Below are positions 8,557 through 17,799 of a stretch of DNA of 54,409 bases, in pieces (the first letter of the stretch is position 1; each line of letters opens with the position of its first letter). The position numbers and the translations under genes were made by a program. Location of the stretch: contig JACZKK010000069.1 in NCBI GenBank assembly GCA_014860115.1, positions 1 to 54,409 on the forward strand. The letters are read 5' to 3'. The notes beneath the pieces are model-generated. The model did no database searches. It was not told where the DNA came from and saw nothing but the letters and a program-made list of their open reading frames with translations. Origin of the DNA: Ignavibacteriaceae bacterium. GTDB lineage: Bacteria > Bacteroidota > Ignavibacteria > Ignavibacteriales > Ignavibacteriaceae.

Positions 8557-10059
8557 TCAAACTTGAGGTTTCATCTGAGGGAAGAAAATCACATCTCTGA
8601 TGGATGATTGATTAGTCAGAAGCATTACCAGTCGATCGATACCAATACCTAAACCTGCCATTGGAGGCATACCATATTCCATCGAACGGAGAAAGTCTTC
8701 ATCAACCTGCTGAGCTTCTTCATCTCCCGCTTCTCTCATTTTAACCTGGTCTTCAAATCTTTTTCTCTGGTCAACAGGATCATTTAATTCAGAAAATGCA
8801 TTGCAGATTTCTCTTCCAGCAATGTAACCTTCAAATCTTTCAACAAGACCTTCTTTGCTTCTATGCTTTTTAGCGAGAGGTGAAAGAATTAAAGGATAGT
8901 CAACCACAAAAGTCGGTTGAATTATTTCCGGTTCAACGACCTGACTGAATATTTCATCAATAAGTTTAGCTTTGCCGAATAGGCCTGCTAATTCAATTCC
9001 AATATTCTTTGCCAATGCTCTTAAATCATTTTCAGAAGCTGCAATTACATCAACTCCGGTTTTATCTTTTATTACATCAACATAGTTTATTCGATTCCAT
9101 GGTCGTGTGAAATTAATTTTCTTATCTTCATAGCTAAATTCGTAATTACCAAAAACAGCCTTGCATATGTGTTCAAATAATTCTTCAACTAAATTCATCA
9201 TCCAGTTGTAATCTTTGTAAGCGACATAAAGTTCGAGCATAGTAAATTCAGGATTATGCGATCTATCCATCCCTTCATTTCTAAAGTCTTTAGATATTTC
9301 ATAAACACCATCAAATCCTCCAACCACTAATCTTTTCAAATATAATTCATCCGCAATCCTGAGATACAAATCAATATCGAGTGCATTATGGTGTGTTACA
9401 AATGGTCTTGCTGAAGCGCCTCCATATAATGGCTGAAGAACGGGCGTTTCAACTTCAAGGTATCCTTTTGAATCAAGATAGTTTCTCATTGAGGTAACAA
9501 TCTTTGAACGCTTGAAGAATACATTTCTGACATCCGGATTCACAACAAGGTCAACATAGCGCTGACGATACCTTAATTCTTTATCAGCGAACTGATCGTA
9601 AATTATTTTGTTACCCTGCTCATCCTCTCCTTCTTTAGCAATTGGTAATGGCCTCAATGATTTTGCAAGAAGTTTTAGTGTTTTAAGATGAACTGAAATT
9701 TCACCAGTCTTCGTCTTAAAAACATAACCCTCAGCTCCAATAATATCACCGATATCCATTAATCGAAATGCGTCGTAGTTATCACCGATATCATCCTTCT
9801 TCAAATAGATTTGTATTCTCCCCTTCTGATCCATTATGTGAGCAAAAGATGCTTTACCCATTCTTCTTATTGTCATTATCCTTCCGGCGATTTTTACATC
9901 TTTGCCTTCATACTGCTCATAATTATTTTTAATATCCTCCGAGTAATTATCAACATCAAACGAATATGCAAAAGTTTCAATTCCTTTGCTCTTAAGCTCA
10001 TCAAGTTCTTCGTATCTGCGTTTAATTAATACATTGATATCAATTTGGTTGCTTTCCAC
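8557..10059 (-). CDS. lysS: Lysyl-tRNA synthetase, class II
   Basis: Charges tRNA-Lys; 500 residues, the usual length. An N-terminal OB-fold anticodon-binding domain (about 55-145) is followed by the class II core with motif 2 ([20 protein letters not shown]) and motif 3 at the C-terminus ([20 protein letters not shown]). The start is GTG, fixed by AAGGAG five bases upstream. It lies 17 bases after the rluB stop and is followed by a 93-base gap that contains a weak A+T-only inverted repeat (8504-8522). Confidence 0.96.
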   Translation of the reverse strand: MESNQIDINVLIKRRYEELDELKSKGIETFAYSFDVDNYSEDIKNNYEQYEGKDVKIAGRIMTIRRMGKASFAHIMDQKGRIQIYLKKDDIGDNYDAFRLMDIGDIIGAEGYVFKTKTGEISVHLKTLKLLAKSLRPLPIAKEGEDEQGNKIIYDQFADKELRYRQRYVDLVVNPDVRNVFFKRSKIVTSMRNYLDSKGYLEVETPVLQPLYGGASARPFVTHHNALDIDLYLRIADELYLKRLVVGGFDGVYEISKDFRNEGMDRSHNPEFTMLELYVAYKDYNWMMNLVEELFEHICKAVFGNYEFSYEDKKINFTRPWNRINYVDVIKDKTGVDVIAASENDLRALAKNIGIELAGLFGKAKLIDEIFSQVVEPEIIQPTFVVDYPLILSPLAKKHRSKEGLVERFEGYIAGREICNAFSELNDPVDQRKRFEDQVKMREAGDEEAQQVDEDFLRSMEYGMPPMAGLGIGIDRLVMLLTNQSSIRDVIFFPQMKPQV

Positions 10060-10076
10060 AATTTCTCCTTTTTAAT

Positions 10077-10790
10077 TCAGTCTGTATATTTTTGTTTTAA
10101 TTCTTGAATTTCATTGTAAGTAAGATTGCGGGATTTACCCGGTGGCACATCCAGCATAATTCCTGCAAAGCTAAAGCGATTCAATTCCAATACTGTGTAA
10201 TCCAATTTTCGGAACATTCTTTTGACGAATCTGTTTCTTCCTTCTTCACAAACTATCGAAGCAATTTTCTTATCGTTGTGAAAGGGAAAAGTAATTTTAA
10301 GAAACTTGCCTCTTTTCCCTTCAAGCGAAATTCCTTGCAAAAGTTTCTGTCTATCATCTTCATCCAGCGGCTTATCTATTTTCACTTCATATTCTCTTGG
10401 AACTTTATTTCCAGGATGCGTGAGTAACTGAGATAATTCACCATCATTAGTCAAAAATAAAAGTCCTGTTGTATCATAATCTAGTCTTCCAACCGGATAA
10501 ATTCTTTCTTTCGACTTCACTAAATCCATTACCGTACGACGGTTCCTATCATCTGAAACTGTCGTGATATATCCTTTAGGTTTGTTTAGAAGAATGTAAA
10601 TATGTTTTTTTGGTTTTATCTTTTCGCCATCAAGAGTAACAATATCTTTTTCAATGTCGACTTTGTGGCTGAATTCAGTTACAATTTTATCATTAACTGC
10701 AACTCTTCCCTGAGAGATATATTCTTCAGATTTTCGTCTGGAACTGATTCCACTATCCGCCAGAAATTTATTGATCCGGACTACTGTCAT
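10077..10790 (-). CDS. rluB: Pseudouridine synthase, RluB/RsuA type
   Basis: Converts a uridine of 23S rRNA (or 16S, for RsuA relatives) to pseudouridine. It has 237 residues from the chosen start. An S4 RNA-binding domain (about 3-60, INKFLADSGISSRRKSEEYI) precedes the catalytic domain with the GRLDYDTTGLLFLTNDG motif; the catalytic Asp is residue 104. The frame is open nine codons further, but the ATG at 10790 is preceded by GGAGGA at a spacing of seven, which decides it. It overlaps the end of scpB by 23 bases, a pairing widespread in bacteria. Confidence 0.92.
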   Translation of the reverse strand: MTVVRINKFLADSGISSRRKSEEYISQGRVAVNDKIVTEFSHKVDIEKDIVTLDGEKIKPKKHIYILLNKPKGYITTVSDDRNRRTVMDLVKSKERIYPVGRLDYDTTGLLFLTNDGELSQLLTHPGNKVPREYEVKIDKPLDEDDRQKLLQGISLEGKRGKFLKITFPFHNDKKIASIVCEEGRNRFVKRMFRKLDYTVLELNRFSFAGIMLDVPPGKSRNLTYNEIQELKQKYTD

Positions 10791-11421
10791 CAGTTGCTCC
10801 TCCAATGGATTCCTCAAGTTTCTCTTCCAAATCAGTCATCATAATTTTTCTTTTTTGTTCAATGAAATCCTCATCCAGCATAATTTCATCAATCTCTCTT
10901 GGTTTCGGCAAATCGGAAAGATTATTCAAACCAAAGTATTTTAAGAACTCATCTGTTGTGCAATAGAGCAATGGTCTTCCAACCGTTTCTGCTCTTCCTT
11001 TGATTGTAATAAGATTCTTTTCAAGCAATGTTGTCAAAATATAATCAGAATTAACACCACGAATAGATTCCAATTCAGGCTTTGTAATTGGCTGCTTGTA
11101 TGCAATGATAGAAAGCGTTTCAAGAGCTGCCTGGCTTAGTCTTCGCTTAGTTCTTTCAGAGGAAAGATAACCAACATACTTTGAGAATGCTTCTGATGTA
11201 GCATATAAATATCCATTTGCAATTCTAAGTATTCTAAATGAATTACCACTATCGTTGTACTTTTGATTAAGAAGATCAACTGTACTCTCAACTTCATCCT
11301 TTGTTAATTCTACATCCTCGCCATCGATAGATTTTATAGCGCTTATTATTTCAGCTGCAGATAAAGAATCATCTGATGAAAATATTAAAGCTTCGATTAC
11401 AGAAATGTATGCGTTATCCAT
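10768..11421 (-). CDS. scpB: Segregation and condensation protein B
   Basis: Winged-helix partner of the SMC-ScpA condensin complex, 217 residues. The two wHTH halves are visible (VIEALIFSSDDSLSAAEI near the start, and LSQAALETLSIIAYKQPITKPELE near residue 95), followed by the diagnostic RGVNSDYILTTLLEKNLI and GRPLLYCTT motifs. The C-terminus is long and charged. Its start overlaps the scpA stop by eight bases. No smc gene is in the window. Confidence 0.93.
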   Translation of the reverse strand: MDNAYISVIEALIFSSDDSLSAAEIISAIKSIDGEDVELTKDEVESTVDLLNQKYNDSGNSFRILRIANGYLYATSEAFSKYVGYLSSERTKRRLSQAALETLSIIAYKQPITKPELESIRGVNSDYILTTLLEKNLITIKGRAETVGRPLLYCTTDEFLKYFGLNNLSDLPKPREIDEIMLDEDFIEQKRKIMMTDLEEKLEESIGGATDDSSPDQ

Positions 11422-12133
11422 TTTCTTTTTGAGTTATGATGAAATCGTTGAATAATTTTGTAGTCTTAATTCCGATTCTGCCTATCTTTACCATCTCAAG
11501 CAATGCAATAAAAGTAACAATTATTCTTATTCTTTCTCTTATTTCCTCAACTAACTTTAGAAAGTGAAGTTCAGGAAATTCTTTTAATTTATTTTCGATA
11601 AATTCTATCTGCTCTTCGATTGAAATATTCAGTTTTTGAATTTGGTGTACCGGTTCATTTTTAATCTGCTCAACTGCGTATTTGAATGCCTTAGCAAGAT
11701 CATAAATTGAAACATTCTTTAAAAGAATATTAAATTCGTTTGGTGCCTCTTTCAAATCTTCAGAAAAATTTCCTCTGAATTTTCTTTTACGCTGGTTCGA
11801 TTCGAAATAGGATAGCTCCTCCGACATCTCTTTATATCTTTTATATTCGAGAAGAGCTTTAACCAAATCAGCTCTTGGATCAATCTCCTCCCCTTTCTCA
11901 TCAATTTCCCTAGGTAAAAGCATTCTCACTTTAATGTGCATTAGTGTTGAAGCCATCAAAATGAAATCACCTGCAATTTCCAAGTCAAGAATTTTTATAA
12001 GGTTAACATACTCCAGGAATTCTTTGGTCAGGCTAGCAATTGGTATATCATAAATGTTTAACTCATCCCGCTTGATAAAAAATAGAAGCAAATCTAATGG
12101 ACCTTCAAACTGATTTAGCTTGACTTTATACAT
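11414..12133 (-). CDS. scpA: Segregation and condensation protein A (kleisin)
   Basis: Kleisin that bridges the SMC heads, about 239 residues. The family hallmark FEGPLDLLLFFIKRDELNIYDIPI lies near the N-terminus (given here in part: FEGPLDLLL and NIYDIPIASLT), with the LMHIKVRMLLP segment after it and a winged helix at the C-terminus. A TTG three codons upstream (12142) is possible, but the ATG at 12133 follows the trpS stop directly. It is part of the tight trpS-scpA-scpB-rluB run. Confidence 0.92.
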   Translation of the reverse strand: MYKVKLNQFEGPLDLLLFFIKRDELNIYDIPIASLTKEFLEYVNLIKILDLEIAGDFILMASTLMHIKVRMLLPREIDEKGEEIDPRADLVKALLEYKRYKEMSEELSYFESNQRKRKFRGNFSEDLKEAPNEFNILLKNVSIYDLAKAFKYAVEQIKNEPVHQIQKLNISIEEQIEFIENKLKEFPELHFLKLVEEIRERIRIIVTFIALLEMVKIGRIGIKTTKLFNDFIITQKENG

Positions 12134-12134
12134 C

Positions 12135-13115
12135 TCACCCAAACTTCATTTTATCGTGAACTTCTGACATTGTTTCCTTAGCCGCTTTTTTGCCTCTTGC
12201 TTCACCATCTGAAAGAATATCCAAAACTTCTTTCATATTGGCTTCATAGTGTTTTCGCTTATCAATAATAGGTGCAAGAAACGAAGATATTTTTTCAGAA
12301 CAGTTCAGCTTGCAATCAACACAACCAAGAGCTCCCGAACGACAGTCAGTTTCAATTTGCTGAACCTGTGATGGATTAAATTTTCTGTGGTAAGAAAAAA
12401 TCAAACATATCTCCGGGCGTCCGGGATCATTACGTCTTATCTTCTGTGGATCAGTTACAGCTTTTCTAAGCTTAGACTTTACTATTTCCGGTTCATCAGA
12501 TAATAGAATTGTATTGTTTAGAGATTTGCTCATCTTTGCAGCACCATCCAATCCAGGTAAGCGTGAAAATTTTGTCAGCAGTGCTTCTGGTTCAGGAAAA
12601 ACTTCACCGTACTGGTTATTAAATCTTCTGGCAATCTCTCTTGTAATTTCAATATGAGGAACCTGATCTTCTCCAACAGGAACAGCATTACCTTTATATA
12701 AGAGTATATCTGCTGCTTGAAGTACCGGATACCCAAGATGCCCGTAAATTATTTGCTCAATGTGTAATGCACGCGCTTGTTCCTTAACTGTTGGATTGCG
12801 TTCAAGTCTGTTTGCTGTGATGAGCATACTAAAAATCAAATACAATTCTGTGTGCTCTTTTATTTGCGACTGTCTGAACATCGGACTTCTTACAGGATCC
12901 AAACCAGCAGCAAGCCAGTCAATCAGCATATCAATTGTATCAGAGTAAATATTAGTCGTATTTAAATCAGTCGTTAGGACGTGGTAGTCTGCAATAAGAT
13001 GATAGCTTTCATACTTATCCTGCAAATGCACCCAGTTTTCCAGAGCTCCAACATAGTGGCCTATGTGAAGTTTTCCTGTAGGACGCATTCCACTAAGAAT
13101 TCTTTTTTTCTTCAT
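12135..13115 (-). CDS. trpS: Tryptophanyl-tRNA synthetase with an Fe-S-type cysteine motif
   Basis: Class I synthetase for tRNA-Trp, 326 residues. The HIGH-type motif is PTGKLHIGH (12-20) and the KMSKS loop is AKMSKSLNN (193-201). Cysteines at 237, 258, 265 and 268 form C-x20-C-x6-C-x2-C, with another Cys at 272. This is very close to the motif reported for Thermotoga maritima TrpRS, which carries a [4Fe-4S] cluster near the anticodon-binding region. A similar cluster is therefore likely here, suggesting low-oxygen ancestry; that is inference. It is the first gene of the trpS-scpA-scpB-rluB run. Confidence 0.95.
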   Translation of the reverse strand: MKKKRILSGMRPTGKLHIGHYVGALENWVHLQDKYESYHLIADYHVLTTDLNTTNIYSDTIDMLIDWLAAGLDPVRSPMFRQSQIKEHTELYLIFSMLITANRLERNPTVKEQARALHIEQIIYGHLGYPVLQAADILLYKGNAVPVGEDQVPHIEITREIARRFNNQYGEVFPEPEALLTKFSRLPGLDGAAKMSKSLNNTILLSDEPEIVKSKLRKAVTDPQKIRRNDPGRPEICLIFSYHRKFNPSQVQQIETDCRSGALGCVDCKLNCSEKISSFLAPIIDKRKHYEANMKEVLDILSDGEARGKKAAKETMSEVHDKMKFG

Positions 13116-13188
13116 AAAATATTGAAATAGTTGAAATTGCAGTTCAAAGATAAGAATAATAGATGTTTTTTATGAATCAGGAAAACCG

Positions 13189-13680
13189 TCAAGAGAGATA
13201 CAGATAAGGCTTCCATTTTTCATCAATACGTCCAACCACATTTTTAATGAACACAATATGACTTGGCTTAAATGGCCTTACAAGAAGTGACAGTCCAGCT
13301 TCACCCGGAGTTCGATCTCCCTTTTTATTGTTGCACTTCGTGCAAGCACTAACAAGATTTTCCCAGGAATCGTCACCACCTCTGGCTTTCGGTATAATAT
13401 GATCCATCGTTAAAGTTAAATCTCCCCTTCCGCAGTAAGCACATTTATATCCATCTCTTCTAAGAATATTTTTTCTGGTAAGAACAACTTTCTTATATGG
13501 AACACTTACAAATCGACTTAAGCGAATAATACTAGGCCAGGGATATTTTGATTGCATAGATCGGATTGCTTTACCGTCATCCTTTAAAACGAGTTCGGCC
13601 TTTCCTAAATACATAAGGATAACAGCTTTCTTAATATTGCAGATAGTGAGGGGTTCGTAGCTCTGATTTAATATGAGCAC
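13189..13680 (-). CDS. HNH endonuclease family protein
   Basis: A 163-residue protein of the stand-alone HNH type found in many FCB and other bacteria. The N-terminal half starts MLILNQSYEPL and is typical of this group. The HNH domain has two zinc-binding CxxC pairs (Cys80/Cys83 and Cys113/Cys116) around the catalytic DHIIPKARGG (His94) and ENLVSAC. The start is GTG; an in-frame stop lies 16 codons upstream and there is no in-frame ATG. DNA cleavage is the family activity, but the physiological role of this group is unknown. There are no phage genes nearby. Confidence 0.85.
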   Translation of the reverse strand: MLILNQSYEPLTICNIKKAVILMYLGKAELVLKDDGKAIRSMQSKYPWPSIIRLSRFVSVPYKKVVLTRKNILRRDGYKCAYCGRGDLTLTMDHIIPKARGGDDSWENLVSACTKCNNKKGDRTPGEAGLSLLVRPFKPSHIVFIKNVVGRIDEKWKPYLYLS

Positions 13681-13725
13681 CTTTGCATTAAGTTTACCAT
13701 TTGTTCGTTTCGAGGGTTCGAAGTC

Positions 13726-13926
13726 TTATTCTCCTTTACTCTGTTTTTTAAGATATGAATGCAAATAAATTCTCAGTGCTATTCTGGCTATCAAAATTAT
13801 TATCGTAATAACTAATAGCGGCACATAAGTTTCCCTCGGAATTGATTCAGTGAGAATCAAAACTAAAAAAATTAAAACTATACCAATTGTTGAGTAGTTA
13901 AATATTTTATAGAATTTAGTAAACAT
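13726..13926 (-). CDS. Small two-span membrane protein, unknown
   Basis: A 66-residue protein with two hydrophobic helices (about 12-27 and 35-52) and a basic C-terminus (HSYLKKQSKGE). I do not recognise a family. Composition is as expected for a small inner-membrane protein, and the frame is free of any overlapping gene, which supports it being real. Its neighbours are an HNH nuclease and acpS; no functional link is evident. Confidence 0.6.
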   Translation of the reverse strand: MFTKFYKIFNYSTIGIVLIFLVLILTESIPRETYVPLLVITIIILIARIALRIYLHSYLKKQSKGE

Positions 13927-14032
13927 ACCGATTAATTAATTTTTTCAAATATTGATTGAAAAACTAATAATATCAGCCTTTAATATCAATTGTCTATAAT
14001 GGTATGCATTGAAAAGAAAAGTTTGAGAAACT

Positions 14033-14416
14033 CTATTTAGGACTATTTTGGAAGATTATTGCTACAGACGTTACATAATTTTCTGAGTGGCTAATAGAAA
14101 TTCTTAATTGTGTATTATCAGAAAGAAATGCTTGTAATTTCCCAGACGGGTTAATTGAGGGCATACCAGAAACATCATTCTGGATTTCTATATCCTTCCA
14201 GCGAAGACCTTCCTTCCAGCCGGATGCAAGCGCCTTATAAACTGCTTCCTTTGCAGCGAACCTCGCAGCGTAATGCTGGTACTTATTGAACTTTGAATTA
14301 CAATATTTGATCTCTTCGTTAGTAAAAACTTTGTTGAGAAACCTTTCGCCGTATTGCTCAATGCTTTTCTTTATTCTCTCAATTTCAATTATGTCTATTC
14401 CTAAGCCAAGCACCAT
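14033..14416 (-). CDS. acpS: Holo-[acyl-carrier-protein] synthase
   Basis: Transfers 4'-phosphopantetheine from CoA to apo-ACP, making fatty acid synthesis possible. It has 127 residues, the usual size. Magnesium and CoA-binding motifs are present: GLGIDIIEIERI with Asp8, and ARFAAKEAVYKAL with Glu57, and the RISISHSENYVTSVAI strand near the end. It lies 19 bases downstream of the mlaD-like gene. Confidence 0.95.
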   Translation of the reverse strand: MVLGLGIDIIEIERIKKSIEQYGERFLNKVFTNEEIKYCNSKFNKYQHYAARFAAKEAVYKALASGWKEGLRWKDIEIQNDVSGMPSINPSGKLQAFLSDNTQLRISISHSENYVTSVAIIFQNSPK

Positions 14417-14435
14417 ATCGTCAAAATCATTTATT

Positions 14436-15344
14436 CTAGAAAATGTATGCGTCTACTTTTATACCATCTGTTTGAATCTGATCAAGAAGAACTTTGCTTA
14501 ATTCCTTTATTAGTTCCATCGACTTCACCAGATTGTTATACAGAGAATCGTCATAAAGAATTTTACCCAGATTATTTCCGCCAGCTGCAGTTTCCTGAGT
14601 GAGATAGTTTAATGATGTAATGAGAGAATCTGATTTGAGTAAAACAGCATTTAAATTTACTAATGATCGTTCTATGTTTTCCTTATTCTCTTTTATTAAA
14701 TCTTTTGTGTCAGATGTAATTTCTTTAGTGTTCTCGGAAATCTCCTTTATGTTCTGTTGATTTTCTGTCAACACTTTATCAAGCTTACTAGTAACATTAT
14801 TCAAATTGGAGATGCTTGTCCGTAAACCTTGTATAAATGCTTCATCCTGAAGAAGCGAATTTATTCCTTGAAGTGTTTTCACAGACTCATTAGCGATGAT
14901 ACTTATTTTATCCTGAATATCGCTGAATAAAGATATCATACCTGCAATATCACTTATATAATTACCCTTCTGAATTTCGGATAAATCTAAATCATCAACA
15001 GATTTTCCGGGATATACTTCAATTTTTCTTCCTCCCATAAGGTCAGTACTCTCCAATGAAAATTCAGCGTCCTTTTTTAGTGTTATATCATTACTTATGC
15101 TCAATGTTACAATAACCGATGAACCATCTATAAAAAAATCCTTAACGTGTCCTCTTCTTACTCCATTCACAGTAACATTATTACCTATTTCAAGTCCGGA
15201 TACTTTGTTAAACCTAACTTTAATCTGGTTGTCAGATGAAGATAAAGTAAAATTTTTAGCCCAACCCAATACCCAGATAAATACCAGTAAACCTAACAAT
15301 ACCGTTATACCAACTTTAATTTCTGTTGCTCTTGGATTTCTCAT
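14436..15344 (-). CDS. MlaD/MCE-family lipid-transport protein
   Basis: Periplasmic substrate-binding component of an Mla-type phospholipid transporter, 302 residues. One membrane anchor (about 10-29) is followed by the MCE domain (about 38-115: NQIKVRFNKVSGLEIGNNVTVNGVRRG in part, then GGRKIEVYPG). A long helical, coiled-coil-like C-terminal region (about 130-300) is rich in Asn, Lys and Glu and would form the needle or hexamer tube. A good AAAGGA site lies five bases before the ATG. The MlaE permease and MlaF ATPase are not in this window. Confidence 0.87.
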   Translation of the reverse strand: MRNPRATEIKVGITVLLGLLVFIWVLGWAKNFTLSSSDNQIKVRFNKVSGLEIGNNVTVNGVRRGHVKDFFIDGSSVIVTLSISNDITLKKDAEFSLESTDLMGGRKIEVYPGKSVDDLDLSEIQKGNYISDIAGMISLFSDIQDKISIIANESVKTLQGINSLLQDEAFIQGLRTSISNLNNVTSKLDKVLTENQQNIKEISENTKEITSDTKDLIKENKENIERSLVNLNAVLLKSDSLITSLNYLTQETAAGGNNLGKILYDDSLYNNLVKSMELIKELSKVLLDQIQTDGIKVDAYIF

Positions 15345-15699
15345 TTTGTTCCTTTTTCAATAACAAAGTTAATTTTGATATATCTTCCTCAGTTATAATA
15401 CTGTCCTGAATAACAATTTTAATTTCTGTTAAAAATTTTTCTTCATCCAAATTTACAACTTCTTTCATCGACTTTATATTATCAATATAATAAATGATTA
15501 ATGCTTTCAGGGAATCTTTATGGACAGAATCATTAATGTGTTTGGCTTCATCATCCCAGTTTTTAATTGCTTCACTTGTAAGAAAATCTTTCGTGGGTTT
15601 TATAAACCAATCATCTAATTTATATTGAATAATATAGACCGCTGCAGCAACTAATATAGTGATGACCATAACTGCTTGTATGAAACAGCTCTTTTTCAT
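15316..15699 (-). CDS. Membrane-anchored small protein upstream of MlaD, unknown
   Basis: A 127-residue protein with one N-terminal transmembrane helix (about 7-25) and a charged helical remainder that would lie outside the membrane. I recognise no domain. It overlaps the MlaD start by 29 bases, so the two are probably coupled in translation, which suggests a partner or accessory role in the same envelope process. That link is inference from gene position only. Confidence 0.65.
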   Translation of the reverse strand: MKKSCFIQAVMVITILVAAAVYIIQYKLDDWFIKPTKDFLTSEAIKNWDDEAKHINDSVHKDSLKALIIYYIDNIKSMKEVVNLDEEKFLTEIKIVIQDSIITEEDISKLTLLLKKEQNEKSKSNRN

Positions 15700-15711
15700 T
15701 TAGATTTTGAA

Positions 15712-16989
15712 TTAGGAAATTTTGTTTAATTCTATTCGTTTAATCCTCTTCTTCAATACTTCTTTAACTGTCAGTTTATAGTTATTAAGATTAAAAGAAT
15801 AGCCCTCTTTAGGAATGTCTCCTGCCTGATTTATAATCAAACCTGCTATCGTGTCATACTCGTCGCTTGCGGGAAATAATTCAAGACCAATCAGTTCATT
15901 GACCTCGGTGATTGGTACCTTGCCCAGTACACTTATTTTTTCTGGCGAGATTACTTTAATTGCATCTTCTTCAGGATCATGCTCATCCCAGATTTCTCCA
16001 ATTATTTCCTCAATAATATCTTCAAGAGTTATTAACCCGGAAGTTCCGCCAAATTCATCAACCACAACAGCTAAATGCATTTTCTTTTGTTGAAATTCCT
16101 TAAGCATGTCGCTAATTTTTTTTCTCTCCGGAACGAAAAGTACTTCACGGGTAATTTTTGAAATTGTTTCCACTTTTATGAATGATTTATTTATCAAATA
16201 TGGAAGTAAATCTTTGGCGTGCACAATGCCAATAATTTTATCCAAACTTTCTTGATAAACAGGAAAACGGCTGTATCCGCTTTTATTAATTGTTTCAATT
16301 AGTACTTCGATGCTAACATTGTATGGGACAGCAACCATATCAACGCGAGGAGTCATCACTTCGCTGACAAGGACAGACTTAAATTCAACAAAGCTTGAAA
16401 TAATATCCTGTTCATCCTCTTCCAGTGTACCTCTTTCATGACCCAGCTCAGCAAGGTCCGAAATTTCTTTCTCGGTAATTGCTGATTTTGATTTATCAAA
16501 TTTAATTTTTGAAAATGTTAACCTGATAGCTTCGGTGATTAATTCAGAAACAGGATAGATAATCAAACTGAATAAATATATCGGTAATACAATTAGCCTA
16601 ATCGTGAGATTTGGATGCTTAGAAGCAAATACTTTGGGAAGAAGTTCACAAAAGAGCAAAATAATAATTGTGACTAATATTATTTGAAACGTTAAAATTA
16701 GATTAATTGTAACATTATATAAGTAGGCTATCTCAAGTGCAAGAGTAACAGAAACAATAGATATGGCAACATTTGCAAGCGTATTTCCAACAAGAATTGT
16801 GATGAGTAATCTTCTGGGAAATGCTATCAAATTAGCAGCATAGCGTGAGATAATCTTGGAGGATTTGAAGTCTTCCTCAATGTTTTTTTGCTTAACCGAA
16901 AAAAATGCAACCTCAGAACCAGAAAAAAAAGCTGACAGCAATAATAGTATTATTAATAAAATTACCTGGTTTAACCAATCAATCTCCAC
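15712..16989 (-). CDS. HlyC/CorC-type CNNM/CBS membrane protein
   Basis: A 425-residue member of the family variously called hemolysin C, TlyC or CorB/CorC. A DUF21 membrane domain with about four spans (residues 5-180) is followed by a CBS pair (about 205-330, beginning SEVMTPRVDMVAVP) and a C-terminal CorC_HlyC transporter-associated domain (about 340-420). Relatives export magnesium or sense ATP/Mg2+ through the CBS pair. The start codon is GTG. It lies 12 bases upstream of the small anchored protein gene and 29 bases after the ssb stop. Confidence 0.88.
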   Translation of the reverse strand: MEIDWLNQVILLIILLLLSAFFSGSEVAFFSVKQKNIEEDFKSSKIISRYAANLIAFPRRLLITILVGNTLANVAISIVSVTLALEIAYLYNVTINLILTFQIILVTIIILLFCELLPKVFASKHPNLTIRLIVLPIYLFSLIIYPVSELITEAIRLTFSKIKFDKSKSAITEKEISDLAELGHERGTLEEDEQDIISSFVEFKSVLVSEVMTPRVDMVAVPYNVSIEVLIETINKSGYSRFPVYQESLDKIIGIVHAKDLLPYLINKSFIKVETISKITREVLFVPERKKISDMLKEFQQKKMHLAVVVDEFGGTSGLITLEDIIEEIIGEIWDEHDPEEDAIKVISPEKISVLGKVPITEVNELIGLELFPASDEYDTIAGLIINQAGDIPKEGYSFNLNNYKLTVKEVLKKRIKRIELNKIS

Positions 16990-17018
16990 GAAAATTCAAA
17001 TCCTCAGCTATGAATAAA

Positions 17019-17429
17019 CTAAAAAGGCAAATCTTCGTTGTCGTTGCTTACCGTTGGTTCAACACTTGTTTCTGCATTTTCTGAAGATGCGCTTTCTGAA
17101 GAGGGCTCAAGTGGAATCAGTTTATCTGTAATAACTTCTGTACTGTATCTCTTTACTCCGTCCTTGTCAGTATAATCTCTTTTGCTGAGCCTTCCCTCAA
17201 CATAAAACTTTTTTCCTTTTTTCAGATTTTCTTTAAAGTAATCTGAGAGATTGAATGAAACTATATTATGCCAGGTGGTTTCATTCACCCAGTCACCAGT
17301 TTTTCCCTTATAACTATAGTCAGTCGCTAGCGTGAAATTAGTAACAGAGACATTATTCGTAGTAAATCTGGTCTCTGCATCCTTGCCAAGTCGACCAATA
17401 AGCATAATTTTGTTCAATGAAAAAGCCAT
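17019..17429 (-). CDS. ssb: Single-stranded DNA-binding protein
   Basis: A 136-residue SSB. The OB-fold covers residues 1-105 (MAFSLNKIMLIGRLGKDAE, then the FYVEGRLSKRDYTDKDG segment), and a short linker leads to the acidic tip NDNEDLPF, the docking peptide for RecO, PriA, topoisomerases and other partners. The ATG follows a GGAGGG site at a spacing of six. It stands at the head of the leftward run and faces a 370-base gap across which the plus-strand pilin-like cluster diverges. Confidence 0.94.
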   Translation of the reverse strand: MAFSLNKIMLIGRLGKDAETRFTTNNVSVTNFTLATDYSYKGKTGDWVNETTWHNIVSFNLSDYFKENLKKGKKFYVEGRLSKRDYTDKDGVKRYSTEVITDKLIPLEPSSESASSENAETSVEPTVSNDNEDLPF

Positions 17430-17799
17430 TTAACACCCTCCAACTTAATTTATTGATTGAAATTTCTCAAAAAATAATCAAATAAAACTAAAGAAAAAAC
17501 TAGTTATTAAAGTCAAAGTAGTAAAAATAAGTTCGGTTCAGCTCACCATTATATTTGCTTAGCATCTTATGGAGGACGTATTTATTAAAACGGCCTAAAT
17601 ATCAACATTTCTGTGCCTCGATTTAAAATAGACTATCAAATAGCTACAGTAAAAAATTCGCAAATTGTCTGAAATAATTACTGAAAATGAAATTATATAT
17701 TTATTTGAGGGAAAATATTACCGAAGGCGAAGTGGCATATAAGGTGGAATACCCTGGTAAATAATTTTCAATCAAAATATTAAAAGAAATTATTAAATA
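17430..17799. other. 370-base divergent intergenic region
   Basis: No convincing gene. It must hold promoters for ssb (leftward) and for the 17800 cluster (rightward), but I cannot point to a clear -35/-10 pair. A minus-strand frame of only 21 codons (17500-17565, starting MLSKYNG) lacks a ribosome site. Near the right end a weak imperfect inverted repeat (TTACC at 17718-17722 and GGTAA at 17756-17760) encloses a purine-rich loop; it could be a small leader structure before the first gene. No known riboswitch core was recognised. Confidence 0.4.

Noticed and set aside
13705-13725. GGGTTCGAAG resembles a tRNA T-loop
   Set aside because: A full tRNA of about 75 bases would run into the HNH gene or the small membrane-protein gene, and no acceptor or anticodon stem is found on either strand.
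13940-13963. Inverted repeat TTTTTCAA/TTGAAAAA in the gap before acpS
   Set aside because: Nearly all A and T in A+T-rich DNA, without a following T run beyond background.
17500-17565. 21-codon minus-strand frame upstream of ssb
   Set aside because: No ribosome site and a Tyr/Phe/Asn-rich A+T composition; likely chance.
17560-17770. Search for a c-di-GMP or other riboswitch before the pilin-like genes
   Set aside because: GGAGGACG and CGGCC words occur, but the conserved riboswitch cores are absent.
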